The position numbers were made by a program, and so were the translations under genes. Shown piece after piece: positions 33,412-41,366 of a stretch of 64,000 nt of DNA. The notes under the pieces were generated by a model. It saw only the letters and a program-made list of their open reading frames with translations. It did not search any database and had not been told where the DNA came from. The stretch comes from Asaia sp037151935. Its GTDB lineage: Bacteria; Pseudomonadota; Alphaproteobacteria; Acetobacterales; Acetobacteraceae. Location: assembly GCF_051628905.1 (NCBI RefSeq), contig NZ_CP157575.1, positions 2,232,001 through 2,296,000 on the forward strand, given 5' to 3'. Position 1 is the first letter of the stretch; the number at the start of each line of letters is the position of its first letter.

Positions 33412-34722
33412 GTGTCCGTGACCACCAGTACGACGCCTCCCGCAACACGCGCCGCGGTTATTCTCCCCTGGGAACGCCCGACACCGAATGACGAGTTCCG
33501 CGCCGCGGAAGCCCGTCTTGAAGAAGCTGTCGGGCTCGCCTCTTCGATCGGTCTTGTGGTGGTCAGACAGGCGGTGCTTGCCATCAGGGCCGTACGCCCG
33601 GCAACGCTGTTCGGCAAAGGCCAGGTCGAGCAGCTCGCCGAACTCGTGGAAGAAAACGACGTCAAGGTCGTGATTGTCGATGCCAAGCTCTCGCCGGGCC
33701 AGCAGCGCAATCTCGAAAAGGCGATGAACTGCAAGGTTCTCGACCGTACGGGGCTCATTCTTGATATCTTCGGTGCCCGTGCCGCAACGCGTGAAGGCGT
33801 GTTGCAGGTCGAACTTGCCCATCTCGAATATCAGCGGTCGCGTCTTGTTCGGCTCTGGACCCATCTTGAGCGCCAGCGCGGCGGTTTCGGCTTTCTCGGC
33901 GGTCCGGGTGAAACCCAGATCGAAGCCGACCGCCGCATGATCGACGAGCGTCTGGTGCGCCTGCGCAAGGACCTCGATCAGGTGCGCCGCACACGCGGCT
34001 TGCATCGTTCGGCGCGCAAGAAGGTGCCTTTCCCCGTGGTCGCCCTCGTGGGCTATACCAATGCCGGGAAATCGACGCTGTTCAATGCGCTGACCGGCTC
34101 GGCCGTTCATGCGCAGGATCAGCTCTTCGCCACGCTGGATCCGACCATGCGCGGGCTTCGCCTGCCTTCGGGCCGACGCGTCATCCTGTCGGATACGGTG
34201 GGGTTCATCAGCGAATTGCCGACAGAACTCGTCGCTGCCTTTCGTGCCACGCTCGAAGAAGTGGCCGAGGCCGATATCATTCTCCATGTGCGCGATGTGG
34301 CTCACCCTGACAGCGCCGCCCAGCGTGCAGATGTGATCAACGTGCTGGATGGCATGGTGCGCGACGGCATGCTGGATGAGAACTGGCCCCAGCGCACGAT
34401 CGAGGTGCTGAACAAGGCGGATCTCATGGGCGGGATCGAAGCTGTGCCTCGCCATCCGGGCTGTGTTGCCATTTCGGCGATCACAGGCGAAGGGCTGCCC
34501 AATCTCTACTCGAAGCTCGATCAGCATATGACCGCTTCGATGGTCCTGACCCGCATCCGTCTTGAGATCACCAATGGCGCAGCGCTCGCCTGGCTATACG
34601 AGCATGGCGAGGTGCTTGAGCGGCTGGACCAGGAAACCGAGATCATGCTCGATGTTCGTCTTTTCGAGCAGGACCAGTCACGCTTTGGCCAGCTTTACCC
34701 GGATTGCCTTGTATCTGCCTGA
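33412..34722 (+). CDS. hflX: Ribosome-associated GTPase HflX
   Basis: A 436-residue GTPase that binds the 50S subunit and splits stalled ribosomes. Its N-terminal HflX domain has RPATLFGKGQVEQL, DAKLSPGQQRNLEKAMNCKVLDRTGLILDIFGARAATREG and the GGRG-like FGFLGGPGETQIEADRR. The G domain has P-loop GYTNAGKSTLFNAL, switch SDTVGFISELP and NKADL. The C-terminal domain ends near LYPDC. The start is GTG at 33412 (GTG 33418 also possible) with GGAG upstream. It is 21 bp after hfq, as in enterobacteria and other Alphaproteobacteria. Confidence 0.95.
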   Translation: MSVTTSTTPPATRAAVILPWERPTPNDEFRAAEARLEEAVGLASSIGLVVVRQAVLAIRAVRPATLFGKGQVEQLAELVEENDVKVVIVDAKLSPGQQRNLEKAMNCKVLDRTGLILDIFGARAATREGVLQVELAHLEYQRSRLVRLWTHLERQRGGFGFLGGPGETQIEADRRMIDERLVRLRKDLDQVRRTRGLHRSARKKVPFPVVALVGYTNAGKSTLFNALTGSAVHAQDQLFATLDPTMRGLRLPSGRRVILSDTVGFISELPTELVAAFRATLEEVAEADIILHVRDVAHPDSAAQRADVINVLDGMVRDGMLDENWPQRTIEVLNKADLMGGIEAVPRHPGCVAISAITGEGLPNLYSKLDQHMTASMVLTRIRLEITNGAALAWLYEHGEVLERLDQETEIMLDVRLFEQDQSRFGQLYPDCLVSA

Positions 34723-34808
34723 AATCGTCCCGATACTGCCACAGCGAGGGGCGATCGGGATGAAAGCCTCTCATGGGGAGGGCAGACAGGGTGAAGGCTG
34801 AGGATATC

Positions 34809-35660
34809 ATGATGACGGCGCGGCCATCGGTCGTGACCCGTGCTCTTCTCGAAGACCTTTCCCTGATTGCCCGTGAGGCAGCGTCCCGCATCATCATGCC
34901 GCGCTTCGGGCAGCTGGCTGAAGGGGACATCAAAACCAAGTCCTCGCCATCCGATCTGGTGACGGTAGCCGATGTTCTGGCCGAAGATTATATCGCCGAC
35001 CGCCTGAAGCTCCTGCTGCCAGAAGCGCTGCTGATCGGCGAAGAGCGGTGCTGCTCGCATCCGGCCTTGGTCGAACAGGCTGCCAAGGCCGATCTGTCGG
35101 TCACCATCGACCCCATAGATGGGACCGCAAATTATGCAGCCGGTCTGCCAGTTTTCGGGGTTATGGTGGCGGTTCTGGAGAGAGGCGTGCCGGTGGCTAG
35201 CGTCATTCTCGATCCGGTCACGCAATCGGCGTCTCTTGCCCTGAAAAACGAGGGGGCATGGTCCGAAGACAAGGCAGGGCATATCACGCCCCTGCAAGTG
35301 GCGGCACCTTTCCGCCACGTTGAGGAAATCACGGGCAAGATTGCGTGGCGTACCCTGCCTCTGGGCGACACGGCGCTTGCCGATCATAATCTGCGGGCTA
35401 TGACTGGGCTCTGGGACCTGCGCTGCGCAGCGCACGAATATCGTCTGACTGCTGCGGGCCATGGGCATGTTCTGGCCTATAGCCGCACCTGTCTCTGGGA
35501 TCATTGTCCAGGCTGGCTGCTTCTGCATGAGGCCGGGGGATATGGCGCGCGACTCAATGGCGCGACCTATCATGCTGCCATTCCCGGGCGTGGCCTGCTT
35601 TATGCACCCGACAAAGCGAGCTGGCATCTGGTTCATAGTGCGCTGGCATTGGCTTTGTGA
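34809..35660 (+). CDS. Inositol-monophosphatase-family phosphatase
   Basis: A 283-residue Mg-dependent phosphatase of the FIG/IMPase family. Metal-binding signatures: SDLVTVADVLAEDYI with LLIGEE, IDPIDGTANYAAGLPVFGVMVAVL, and a third motif WDHCPGWLLLHEAGG, where the usual WD-X-A-AG is altered to WDHCPG. It dephosphorylates a small phosphate ester; histidinol phosphate, inositol phosphate or PAP cannot be separated by eye. ATG 34809, 6 bp after GAGGA, is preferred over GTG 34791. It follows hflX by about 85 bp and could be in the same transcript. Confidence 0.85.
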   Translation: MMTARPSVVTRALLEDLSLIAREAASRIIMPRFGQLAEGDIKTKSSPSDLVTVADVLAEDYIADRLKLLLPEALLIGEERCCSHPALVEQAAKADLSVTIDPIDGTANYAAGLPVFGVMVAVLERGVPVASVILDPVTQSASLALKNEGAWSEDKAGHITPLQVAAPFRHVEEITGKIAWRTLPLGDTALADHNLRAMTGLWDLRCAAHEYRLTAAGHGHVLAYSRTCLWDHCPGWLLLHEAGGYGARLNGATYHAAIPGRGLLYAPDKASWHLVHSALALAL

Positions 35661-35739
35661 CAAGTTTTCAAGTATCTGTGTAATTGCAAACTGCTTTTAC
35701 TCTTCGACGTTCTTTATTGAGGAACATAGGAGAGGTTTT

Positions 35740-36159
35740 ATGGCCGTTCAGGATCCAGTGCTTTATGCAGTGTGCGATGGCGAGAAAGCCCGCTTTCTGC
35801 GGTATGATGGCCAGCAGATGCGTACGATCCAGCGTTTTGGCGCCCATGACAAGACAACCGATGCGGCAGGTGACGTCGCCTCCATCAAGGAACCCCGCTC
35901 AGACCCCAAAGCTCAGGTAAAAGAGCGCTTCGCCCGGCTGATTGCCGATGAAATCGAATCGGCTTTCAATAGCAATGGGGCACTTGAAGGTCTCGTTCTC
36001 GCTGCTGCGCCCCACGTGTTGCATGATATCCGCGAGCATCTCTCCAAGGCGACGAGCAAGAAGCTGATCAAGAGCGAGAGCAAGGATCTGACCAATATCC
36101 CCGATCAGGATCTGCTTTCCCACTTTGATCGTCCCGCAACGGGTTGGCCGAAACCGTAA
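35740..36159 (+). CDS. Host-attachment family protein (PF10116-like)
   Basis: A 139-residue cytoplasmic protein. VLYAVCDGEKARFLRYDGQQM at the start, DPKAQVKERFARLIADEIESAF and LVLAAAPHVLHDIREHLSKATSKKLIKSESKDLTNIPDQDLLSHF match the family called 'protein required for attachment to host cells', whose fold resembles eRF1/actin-binding archaeal release factor domains. The biochemical role is unknown. AGGAGAGG gives a strong ribosome-binding site. The 80 bp upstream are AT-rich (35661-35739), a likely promoter. Confidence 0.8.
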   Translation: MAVQDPVLYAVCDGEKARFLRYDGQQMRTIQRFGAHDKTTDAAGDVASIKEPRSDPKAQVKERFARLIADEIESAFNSNGALEGLVLAAAPHVLHDIREHLSKATSKKLIKSESKDLTNIPDQDLLSHFDRPATGWPKP

Positions 36160-36338
36160 CCGGAATTATGGCGCTCTGACCCGCCGGGTCGAATATTGGT
36201 CCTGCTGAGCGGTTATTGTCTTCGCGATGCCCGTTCAGCGGACAATCCCCGGGATGCGCCTCTCAGGGAATAACGGATATTATAATTTGAGCATTGTAGT
36301 ATCTGGGAACGGACCGGTTGAGGCGCCGTTCTTCTTCG

Positions 36339-37646
36339 TCAAAGGACGATATATCGCTCCCAAGCATTCTCGATTGCCGTCGAGAAAACGATCGAGCCAC
36401 CATGGAGCGAAGTGGCGAGTTCAGACCCGTTGCTGATAAGATAATAAGCGCCCTTATTCAGAAAAAATACGGTTTTTTCTCGTGTTTCCTTGTCAGCAGA
36501 CAGCCCTATCTTTCCGTCCTGCTGAACCAGCCAGTACTCCTCACCGAGTAAGGTCACACAGGCCTTCTGGTCGCTCTCGTGACCCAGTTGGTCGGGATAG
36601 ATAGGGATCATCGTCGGGCCGTGGCTGGTAAGGGGCTCCACAGCGAGACACTTATTTCTGATATCGTAACACACGATCCGCTGGTGGCAGTCGAGGCAGA
36701 GTGGGCCAGTAATATTATTGGCCGTCAGGGCCTCTGTCTGGATATCTTCCGGCCCAGATATGGCCAGATTCGTGATCAGCTTTCGCTTGATTCGTCCAGC
36801 GAGCTCCGGTTCGCCGCTCAGTGCCACGGAATAGATGATATCCAGAACAAAGCCGACATGGGAAAAAATAAAGATCCGGTTTTTCATCGAATCAATCTGA
36901 TCCGAGGCGAGCGCGCGCGCGACCAGTTTCATGTGGCGAGGCTTGGCGCGAAGAAGCCTGTTTCTCAGATTGGCCGGATTTCTTCGGCGCTGCACGCATA
37001 CTTCGCGCTGTACCCGTGCAGACTGTCCGCTGGCTAAAGCATCGATGATGGAGGAAATCGATTTCGATCCGGCCATACTTTCGTAAACGACGTGGCCAGC
37101 GTGAAATGTTGGTACGTGAATGATATCGGGGCTGATGTCGCAGAGCATTTTTGTGTGGTAGCTGTCCGTTTTGTCATAGGGATCTGACAGAACAAAGATT
37201 TTACCCCTGACATCCCCCATCTTGACGGACATTCCTGTCATCTTATCCGTCAGATACTGATGATAAGTTTCGTCGATATCGCACTCATCTGGATGAATCG
37301 AAATCTTCGGTGAAAGCGCCATGACGTAATCGGCGGAAAGCTTCTTCGAGAACTTGATTGCGGCATAGCCTCCCATGGACTGACCGAAAACGAGTCGATC
37401 CCGTCCAAATCCGATCGTTGCGTTCATGACCTTGATGGCGGCTTGCATGTCATCGCTGAGAAACCAGTTCGGTTTCTTTGTCGCAAACCCGATGACGTCG
37501 ATGTCTTTTATGCGCGCGACATTTTTGAGCATAAAAAAGTCTTTGGCGGCGTTTTCGAAATTGAGGCCAGTGAAAGTAATGACGGTGTAAGGGCTGCTTC
37601 CCTTATGATGGTGCAGTACGATCTCGTCGCCTTCATACAAGATCAT
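36339..37646 (-). CDS. Two-domain alpha/beta-hydrolase-like protein, unassigned
   Basis: A 435-residue protein. Residues 15-200 look like an alpha/beta hydrolase: YTVITFTGLNF, the nucleophile elbow RLVFGQSMGGYAAIKFSKKL, KIFVLSDPYDKTDSY (acid strand) and the His in VPTFHAGHVVYES. After a basic linker (RREVCVQRRRNPANLRNRLLRAKPRHMK is its centre) comes a 150-residue C-terminal region rich in beta-strands (EEYWLVQQDGKIGLSADKETREKTVFFLNKGAYYLISNG) that could be a beta-trefoil or fascin-like module. No signal peptide is seen. Codon use is more AT-rich than in its neighbours, suggesting lateral origin. Such hydrolases accompany polysaccharide loci in some bacteria, but no glycan gene is adjacent. 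Confidence 0.6.
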   Translation of the reverse strand: MILYEGDEIVLHHHKGSSPYTVITFTGLNFENAAKDFFMLKNVARIKDIDVIGFATKKPNWFLSDDMQAAIKVMNATIGFGRDRLVFGQSMGGYAAIKFSKKLSADYVMALSPKISIHPDECDIDETYHQYLTDKMTGMSVKMGDVRGKIFVLSDPYDKTDSYHTKMLCDISPDIIHVPTFHAGHVVYESMAGSKSISSIIDALASGQSARVQREVCVQRRRNPANLRNRLLRAKPRHMKLVARALASDQIDSMKNRIFIFSHVGFVLDIIYSVALSGEPELAGRIKRKLITNLAISGPEDIQTEALTANNITGPLCLDCHQRIVCYDIRNKCLAVEPLTSHGPTMIPIYPDQLGHESDQKACVTLLGEEYWLVQQDGKIGLSADKETREKTVFFLNKGAYYLISNGSELATSLHGGSIVFSTAIENAWERYIVL

Positions 37647-37850
37647 AGTTCTACACCTCGTTTTTTATTTGTTGGCTCCTAATAACTTGAGAATGGATGC
37701 GACAAAACAAGAAAATTGCTACCTTGTGTTGCGAGTTTGGGACGCAAGGCAGCGCAATATCCCGGAGAACTTCTCTGACAATGATGCGGAGCGACTTTAT
37801 GCCCGGTTTTCCGGACAGTAATGTCGGCCATAGGTGAGACAGTCGGCTGT

Positions 37851-37886
37851 GCGCCCCTTTGCTAGGGGAAGAACGCAAAGGGGCGC
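37851..37886 (-). terminator. Long perfect hairpin after the SulP gene
   Basis: GCGCCCCTTTGC (37851-37862) and GCAAAGGGGCGC (37875-37886) are 12-bp perfect arms around a 12-nt loop, 12 bp past the SulP stop on the minus strand. No U-run follows. It resembles the hairpin at 282-311 in lacking the U-run. Confidence 0.45.
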
Positions 37887-37897
37887 TTCGATCAGCC

Positions 37898-39352
37898 TTA
37901 CATCGACAGCAGTGGCTCGTCCGATTGCTCTGCAATCAGGCCATGGCGGCGGCTGTGCAGCCCTGCCACGCGCACCTCAATGGATCGTCCCCGCAACTTG
38001 CCAACGGTCTTTTCGAGAATATCGACCGAAGTAATGTCCCAGAATGTCGCATTGGCCACGTCGATTTCGACGGCTTTTGCTTGGGTCTGAAAATTGACAG
38101 CGTCATAGAGCATGTCGGCTGAGGCGAAAAAGACCTGACCGTGGACGATATAGATATCCGTATCGTCTGCCTTGCGAGTCTCGACGCGAAGCATGCCCAT
38201 TGCCCGCCAGGCGAAGAAAACGCCGCTCAGCAGAACACCAACAGCCACGCCAGCCGCCAGGTCATGGGTGGTGACGGTCACGATCACGGTCACAACCATG
38301 ACAAGGCTCGACAATTTGGGGTGGCGCATCACGTCACGCAGCGAGCTCCAGGCAAAGGTGCTGACCGAGACCATGATCATGATCGCAACAAGAGCGGCCA
38401 TGGGCACTTTGGCGACATAATCATGCAGGAGTACCATCAGCGCCAGTAGGAACGCGCCCGCCGTGAAGGTTGAGAGGCGTCCGCGCCCACCATAACGCAG
38501 ATTGCCGACTGTCTGACCGATCATACCGCAGCCTGCGATGCCGCCGAACAGACCCACGGCAATGTTCGAAATGCCCAGACCCGTACATTCCATGCGCGGC
38601 TCGCTATGCGTGTCGGTGTGGTCGTCCACCACGCCCGCGGTCATCAGGGATTCGAGCAATCCGACAGAAGCCATGGCCAGAGCATAGGGCATGACGATTT
38701 CGAAGGTTTCAAGCGTGAACGGTACATGCGGGAAAATGAGCGAGGGAAGGCCATTGGGCAAGGCGCCGAGATCGGCCACCGTGTGAACGGGCATCGGATG
38801 CCAGATCGTGATCAGTGTCAGAACGACGATGCAGATCAGTGGTGAAGGGATGGCTGTCGTCAGGCGCGGCAGCAGATAGATGATGGCGAGTCCCAAGGCG
38901 ATCAGGGCGTATGTATGCCAGGTCACATGAAGCATCTGCGGTACTTGCGCCGAGAAGATCATGATAGCCAGCGCGTTGACGAAGCCGGTCTGCACCTCTT
39001 TCGAGACGAACCGCATCAGTACATGCAGGCGCAACAAGCCGAAAACGATCTGCATCGCTCCGGCGACAAGTGTTGCCAGAAACATGTACTGGATGCCGTG
39101 ATGGTGCACGAGGGCGGCGGCAACGAGCGCGACCGACCCGGCGGCTCCAGAGATCATGCCCGGTCTGCCGCCTGTAATGGCAATGGCCACGCTGATAACG
39201 AAAGAGGCGTAGAGCGACACGGCAGGAGAAACGCCTGCGATGTAGGAAAAGGCGATAACTTCGGGAATGAGCGCAAAAGTGCCCACCATGCCAGCCAGCA
39301 CCTCGCGCAGCGGGCTGAAGGCCCACTGCGCGCGATAGGTCGAGAGATTCAA
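37898..39352 (-). CDS. SulP-family anion transporter with C-terminal STAS domain
   Basis: A 484-residue transporter. It has about 12-14 membrane segments, beginning with REVLAGMVGTFALIPEVIAFSYIAGVSPAVSLYASF and including the SulP-type GGRPGMISGAAGSVALV and ECTGLGISNIAVGLFGGIAGCGMIGQTVGN. A cytoplasmic STAS domain of about 90 residues follows (YIVHGQVFFASADMLYDAVN, VEIDVANATFWDITSVDILEK). The substrate could be sulfate, bicarbonate or a carboxylate; the short, STAS-bearing architecture and GGIAGCGMIGQ motif resemble BicA-type bicarbonate or dicarboxylate members, not proven. The start is TTG 39352, supported by AAGGAG 7 bp upstream. Confidence 0.9.
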   Translation of the reverse strand: MNLSTYRAQWAFSPLREVLAGMVGTFALIPEVIAFSYIAGVSPAVSLYASFVISVAIAITGGRPGMISGAAGSVALVAAALVHHHGIQYMFLATLVAGAMQIVFGLLRLHVLMRFVSKEVQTGFVNALAIMIFSAQVPQMLHVTWHTYALIALGLAIIYLLPRLTTAIPSPLICIVVLTLITIWHPMPVHTVADLGALPNGLPSLIFPHVPFTLETFEIVMPYALAMASVGLLESLMTAGVVDDHTDTHSEPRMECTGLGISNIAVGLFGGIAGCGMIGQTVGNLRYGGRGRLSTFTAGAFLLALMVLLHDYVAKVPMAALVAIMIMVSVSTFAWSSLRDVMRHPKLSSLVMVVTVIVTVTTHDLAAGVAVGVLLSGVFFAWRAMGMLRVETRKADDTDIYIVHGQVFFASADMLYDAVNFQTQAKAVEIDVANATFWDITSVDILEKTVGKLRGRSIEVRVAGLHSRRHGLIAEQSDEPLLSM

Positions 39353-39633
39353 GAGACGACTCCTTCGGGATGAAAACGATCAGATTTTTTCGTCGTATTC
39401 CGGCCCGACGCGGCAATGGCGTCGCAAAGGTAGAAACAGCCGCTCAGGATCGCAAGGGGGCGGGTAGAGGAAAGCGCGTCATGACCTCCTGTTTGTCTGT
39501 TTTTACTCCTGATATCTGTCTACAGGGCGCGGTACTAGGCATTCAAACTGAAGCAGGTCTCGCCTGACGAAAGATTTTCGACAAAGGGGCTAGACGCCCG
39601 CTCTGCATTTCTCTACATCGGGCATCGCTGTGT

Positions 39634-39710
39634 GGCGGATGTAGCTCAGTTGGTAGAGCGCCGGTTTGTGGTACCGGTGGTCGCGGGTTCGAGTCCCGTC
39701 ATTCGCCCCA
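39634..39710 (+). tRNA. tRNA-His (anticodon GTG)
   Basis: A full cloverleaf: acceptor GCGGATG pairs with CATTCGC, D-arm AGCTCAGTTGGTAGAGC, and anticodon stem CCGGT/ACCGG around TTGTGGT (GTG). The T-arm is CGGGTTCGAGTCCCG. The extra 5' G (39634) opposite C73 (39707), the identity element of tRNA-His, is present, and the CCA end is encoded at 39708-39710. No other tRNA is adjacent. Confidence 0.97.
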
Positions 39711-39941
39711 GCATTTCCCGGACAATTATCCGATAAATTCCGCGTTCACGTGCGTTTGCGTCTGTCGCTGCTCGTAAGAACTGGTGGCGCTTTTCGTCGC
39801 CGTGCATCGATTTCTCATTGCATGGATTGGGCCTGCGTTCAGGCGTAGCTCAGGACAATACTCATAGCGTCAGGCTGACCATGAATATTGCCCGGATGCG
39901 AGGTATTATTGCGCATTCTTGCCCTTGAAAACCAATCAAGA

Positions 39942-39964
39942 CCGGGGCTGGGTTCATGCCCCGG
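39942..39964 (-). terminator. Hairpin terminator of the lipoprotein gene
   Basis: CCGGGGC (39942-39948) and GCCCCGG (39958-39964) form a 7-bp stem with a 9-nt loop. On the minus strand it is followed by TCTTGATTGGTTTTC, a weak U-rich tail. It sits 19 bp past the stop at 39983. Confidence 0.5.
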
Positions 39965-39982
39965 CTCTGGTCTTACTTCTCT

Positions 39983-40468
39983 TCAGACGCGCCCATAACC
40001 GAAACTGTCACGGGCGCGAGGGGCGAGACGGCAGCAGAGCCAGCCACTTTCACCCATATCGGGCGTGTTCTGGTCGGTGGCCGGGGTCAGGTAGCCATTG
40101 GGAAGAAGTACGTAGTGGGTAATATGCAGTTCAGGCCCCTTGAGAAACACGTTGCGCCAGATCTTGCCGTCGACCGTATACTCCTTGAGCGTCCAGGTGC
40201 CGTCGAGCGTGTCGGAACGGTTGAACATCATGTCTTCCGCCCAGAAGGACTGGCGATGCAGTCTGTAGCGCCCCGCGCTATCGGTCGGTGAGCCGTCGAG
40301 CACCAACTCGATCGAAATATTGCCTTGAGGTGTGGGAAGGGGGTTGAACCCGTACCAGTCGCCAAAGACCGGCCCTGTAGGATCGGTGCACCCCGAGAGC
40401 GTTCCGAGCGAGGCAAGAACGAGAGTGAGGCCACCGAGGTGCGACAGGGTTCTGAGCAGGCGGATCAT
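39983..40468 (-). CDS. Small lipoprotein of unknown function
   Basis: A 161-residue protein with a lipoprotein signal (TLVLASLGTLSGC, lipobox LSGC, Cys27). The mature part is small and probably beta-rich: GPVFGDWYGFNPLPTPQGNISIELVLDGS, GTWTLKEYTVDGKIWRNVFLKGPELHITHYVLLPNGYLTP. The DGTWTL/LDGS pattern recalls lipocalin-like or DUF-type outer-membrane lipoproteins, but no family is assigned. A double cysteine (GWLCCRL) occurs near the C-terminus. The start overlaps the stop of the upstream NAD-binding gene by 4 bp, so the two are co-translated. Confidence 0.75.
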   Translation of the reverse strand: MIRLLRTLSHLGGLTLVLASLGTLSGCTDPTGPVFGDWYGFNPLPTPQGNISIELVLDGSPTDSAGRYRLHRQSFWAEDMMFNRSDTLDGTWTLKEYTVDGKIWRNVFLKGPELHITHYVLLPNGYLTPATDQNTPDMGESGWLCCRLAPRARDSFGYGRV

Positions 40469-41364
40469 GGTCGTTTTCCGGCAGGAAGGGAGGTGGCTAG
40501 GGGGGAAGTCTTGAACAGAAGGGCGAGCCCTTCCTTCAGGGGGAGGGGCGCGATCCCCAGTCGGGTCTCCATAGCCTGTATCGAAAACGCCTTGTCTTCA
40601 AGAAGACGCCTGATTTCTGCACGGCCGATTGCGGGAAAGCCGGGTAATTTTGCCGCCAGAGGCGCGAGAAACTCCAGTGCGGCGCCGGGTAAAGGCAGAA
40701 AAATGCGCCTGCCCAACCCCGAAGCGTCGAGAATGGCTTCGATGAAAGCACGATAGGTCAGAGCCGTCGGTCCTGCGATCACGAGAGATTCCGGGCCGTT
40801 TATTTGTCCGGTTTCGGCCAGAGCGAGCGCTGCTAATACGGCGCGGGTAATGTCATCCTGATAGACGGGCTGCACCAGAGAGCGCCCGCCATTCGGCAGG
40901 GGCACCACAGGGAGGCGCCTTAACAGGGCAGCGAGACGCTGTACGTTATCTTCGCCCTGGGCGCCATAGATCATGGTCGGGTGCAGTATCATGCCCCTGC
41001 GTCCCGATGTCAGCAAGGCGTTTTCTCCCGTCAATACCCCATTGCCATGCGCGTCGGGCCAGCGTGTGAACTTGCGGGTACTGCCGAGCGCGATCAGACA
41101 GGCCGTATCGGGAGAGGCCGATAGAATGGCAGGAATAAAACGTGCATGGGCGGTCGAGACGATACGCTGAGCGCGGCCAAGGGCTTTGGCGAGCGCCGCC
41201 GGGTCTTCCAGATCGGCAATCAGCGCCGGGTCACGCAAGGCAGGGGGCAGTTTTTCGGGCGACCGTATGACGGGAATGACCGTCTCGCCACTGGCCATGA
41301 GGGCCTGACAAAGCGCCTCACCCGAGCGTCCAGTTGCGCCTATGAGATGGATAGCGGAAGCCAT
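40465..41364 (-). CDS. NAD(P)-binding atypical SDR (NDUFA9/NmrA-like)
   Basis: A 299-residue Rossmann protein. The nucleotide loop is IHLIGATGRSGEALCQALMASG, followed by VIPVIRSPEKLPPAL, LIALGSTRKFTRWP, MILHPTMIYGAQGEDNVQRLAALLRRLPVVPLPNGGRSLVQPVYQDDITRAVLAAL. The latter part strongly resembles the complex I NDUFA9/YwnB group, atypical SDRs that often act in quinone or membrane-lipid contexts. The Tyr-X3-Lys catalytic pair is not in its standard place, so redox activity is doubtful. It is followed in the operon by the lipoprotein gene (4-bp overlap) and preceded by a 476-residue envelope protein. Confidence 0.8.
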   Translation of the reverse strand: MASAIHLIGATGRSGEALCQALMASGETVIPVIRSPEKLPPALRDPALIADLEDPAALAKALGRAQRIVSTAHARFIPAILSASPDTACLIALGSTRKFTRWPDAHGNGVLTGENALLTSGRRGMILHPTMIYGAQGEDNVQRLAALLRRLPVVPLPNGGRSLVQPVYQDDITRAVLAALALAETGQINGPESLVIAGPTALTYRAFIEAILDASGLGRRIFLPLPGAALEFLAPLAAKLPGFPAIGRAEIRRLLEDKAFSIQAMETRLGIAPLPLKEGLALLFKTSPLATSLPAGKRP

Positions 41365-41366
41365 GC

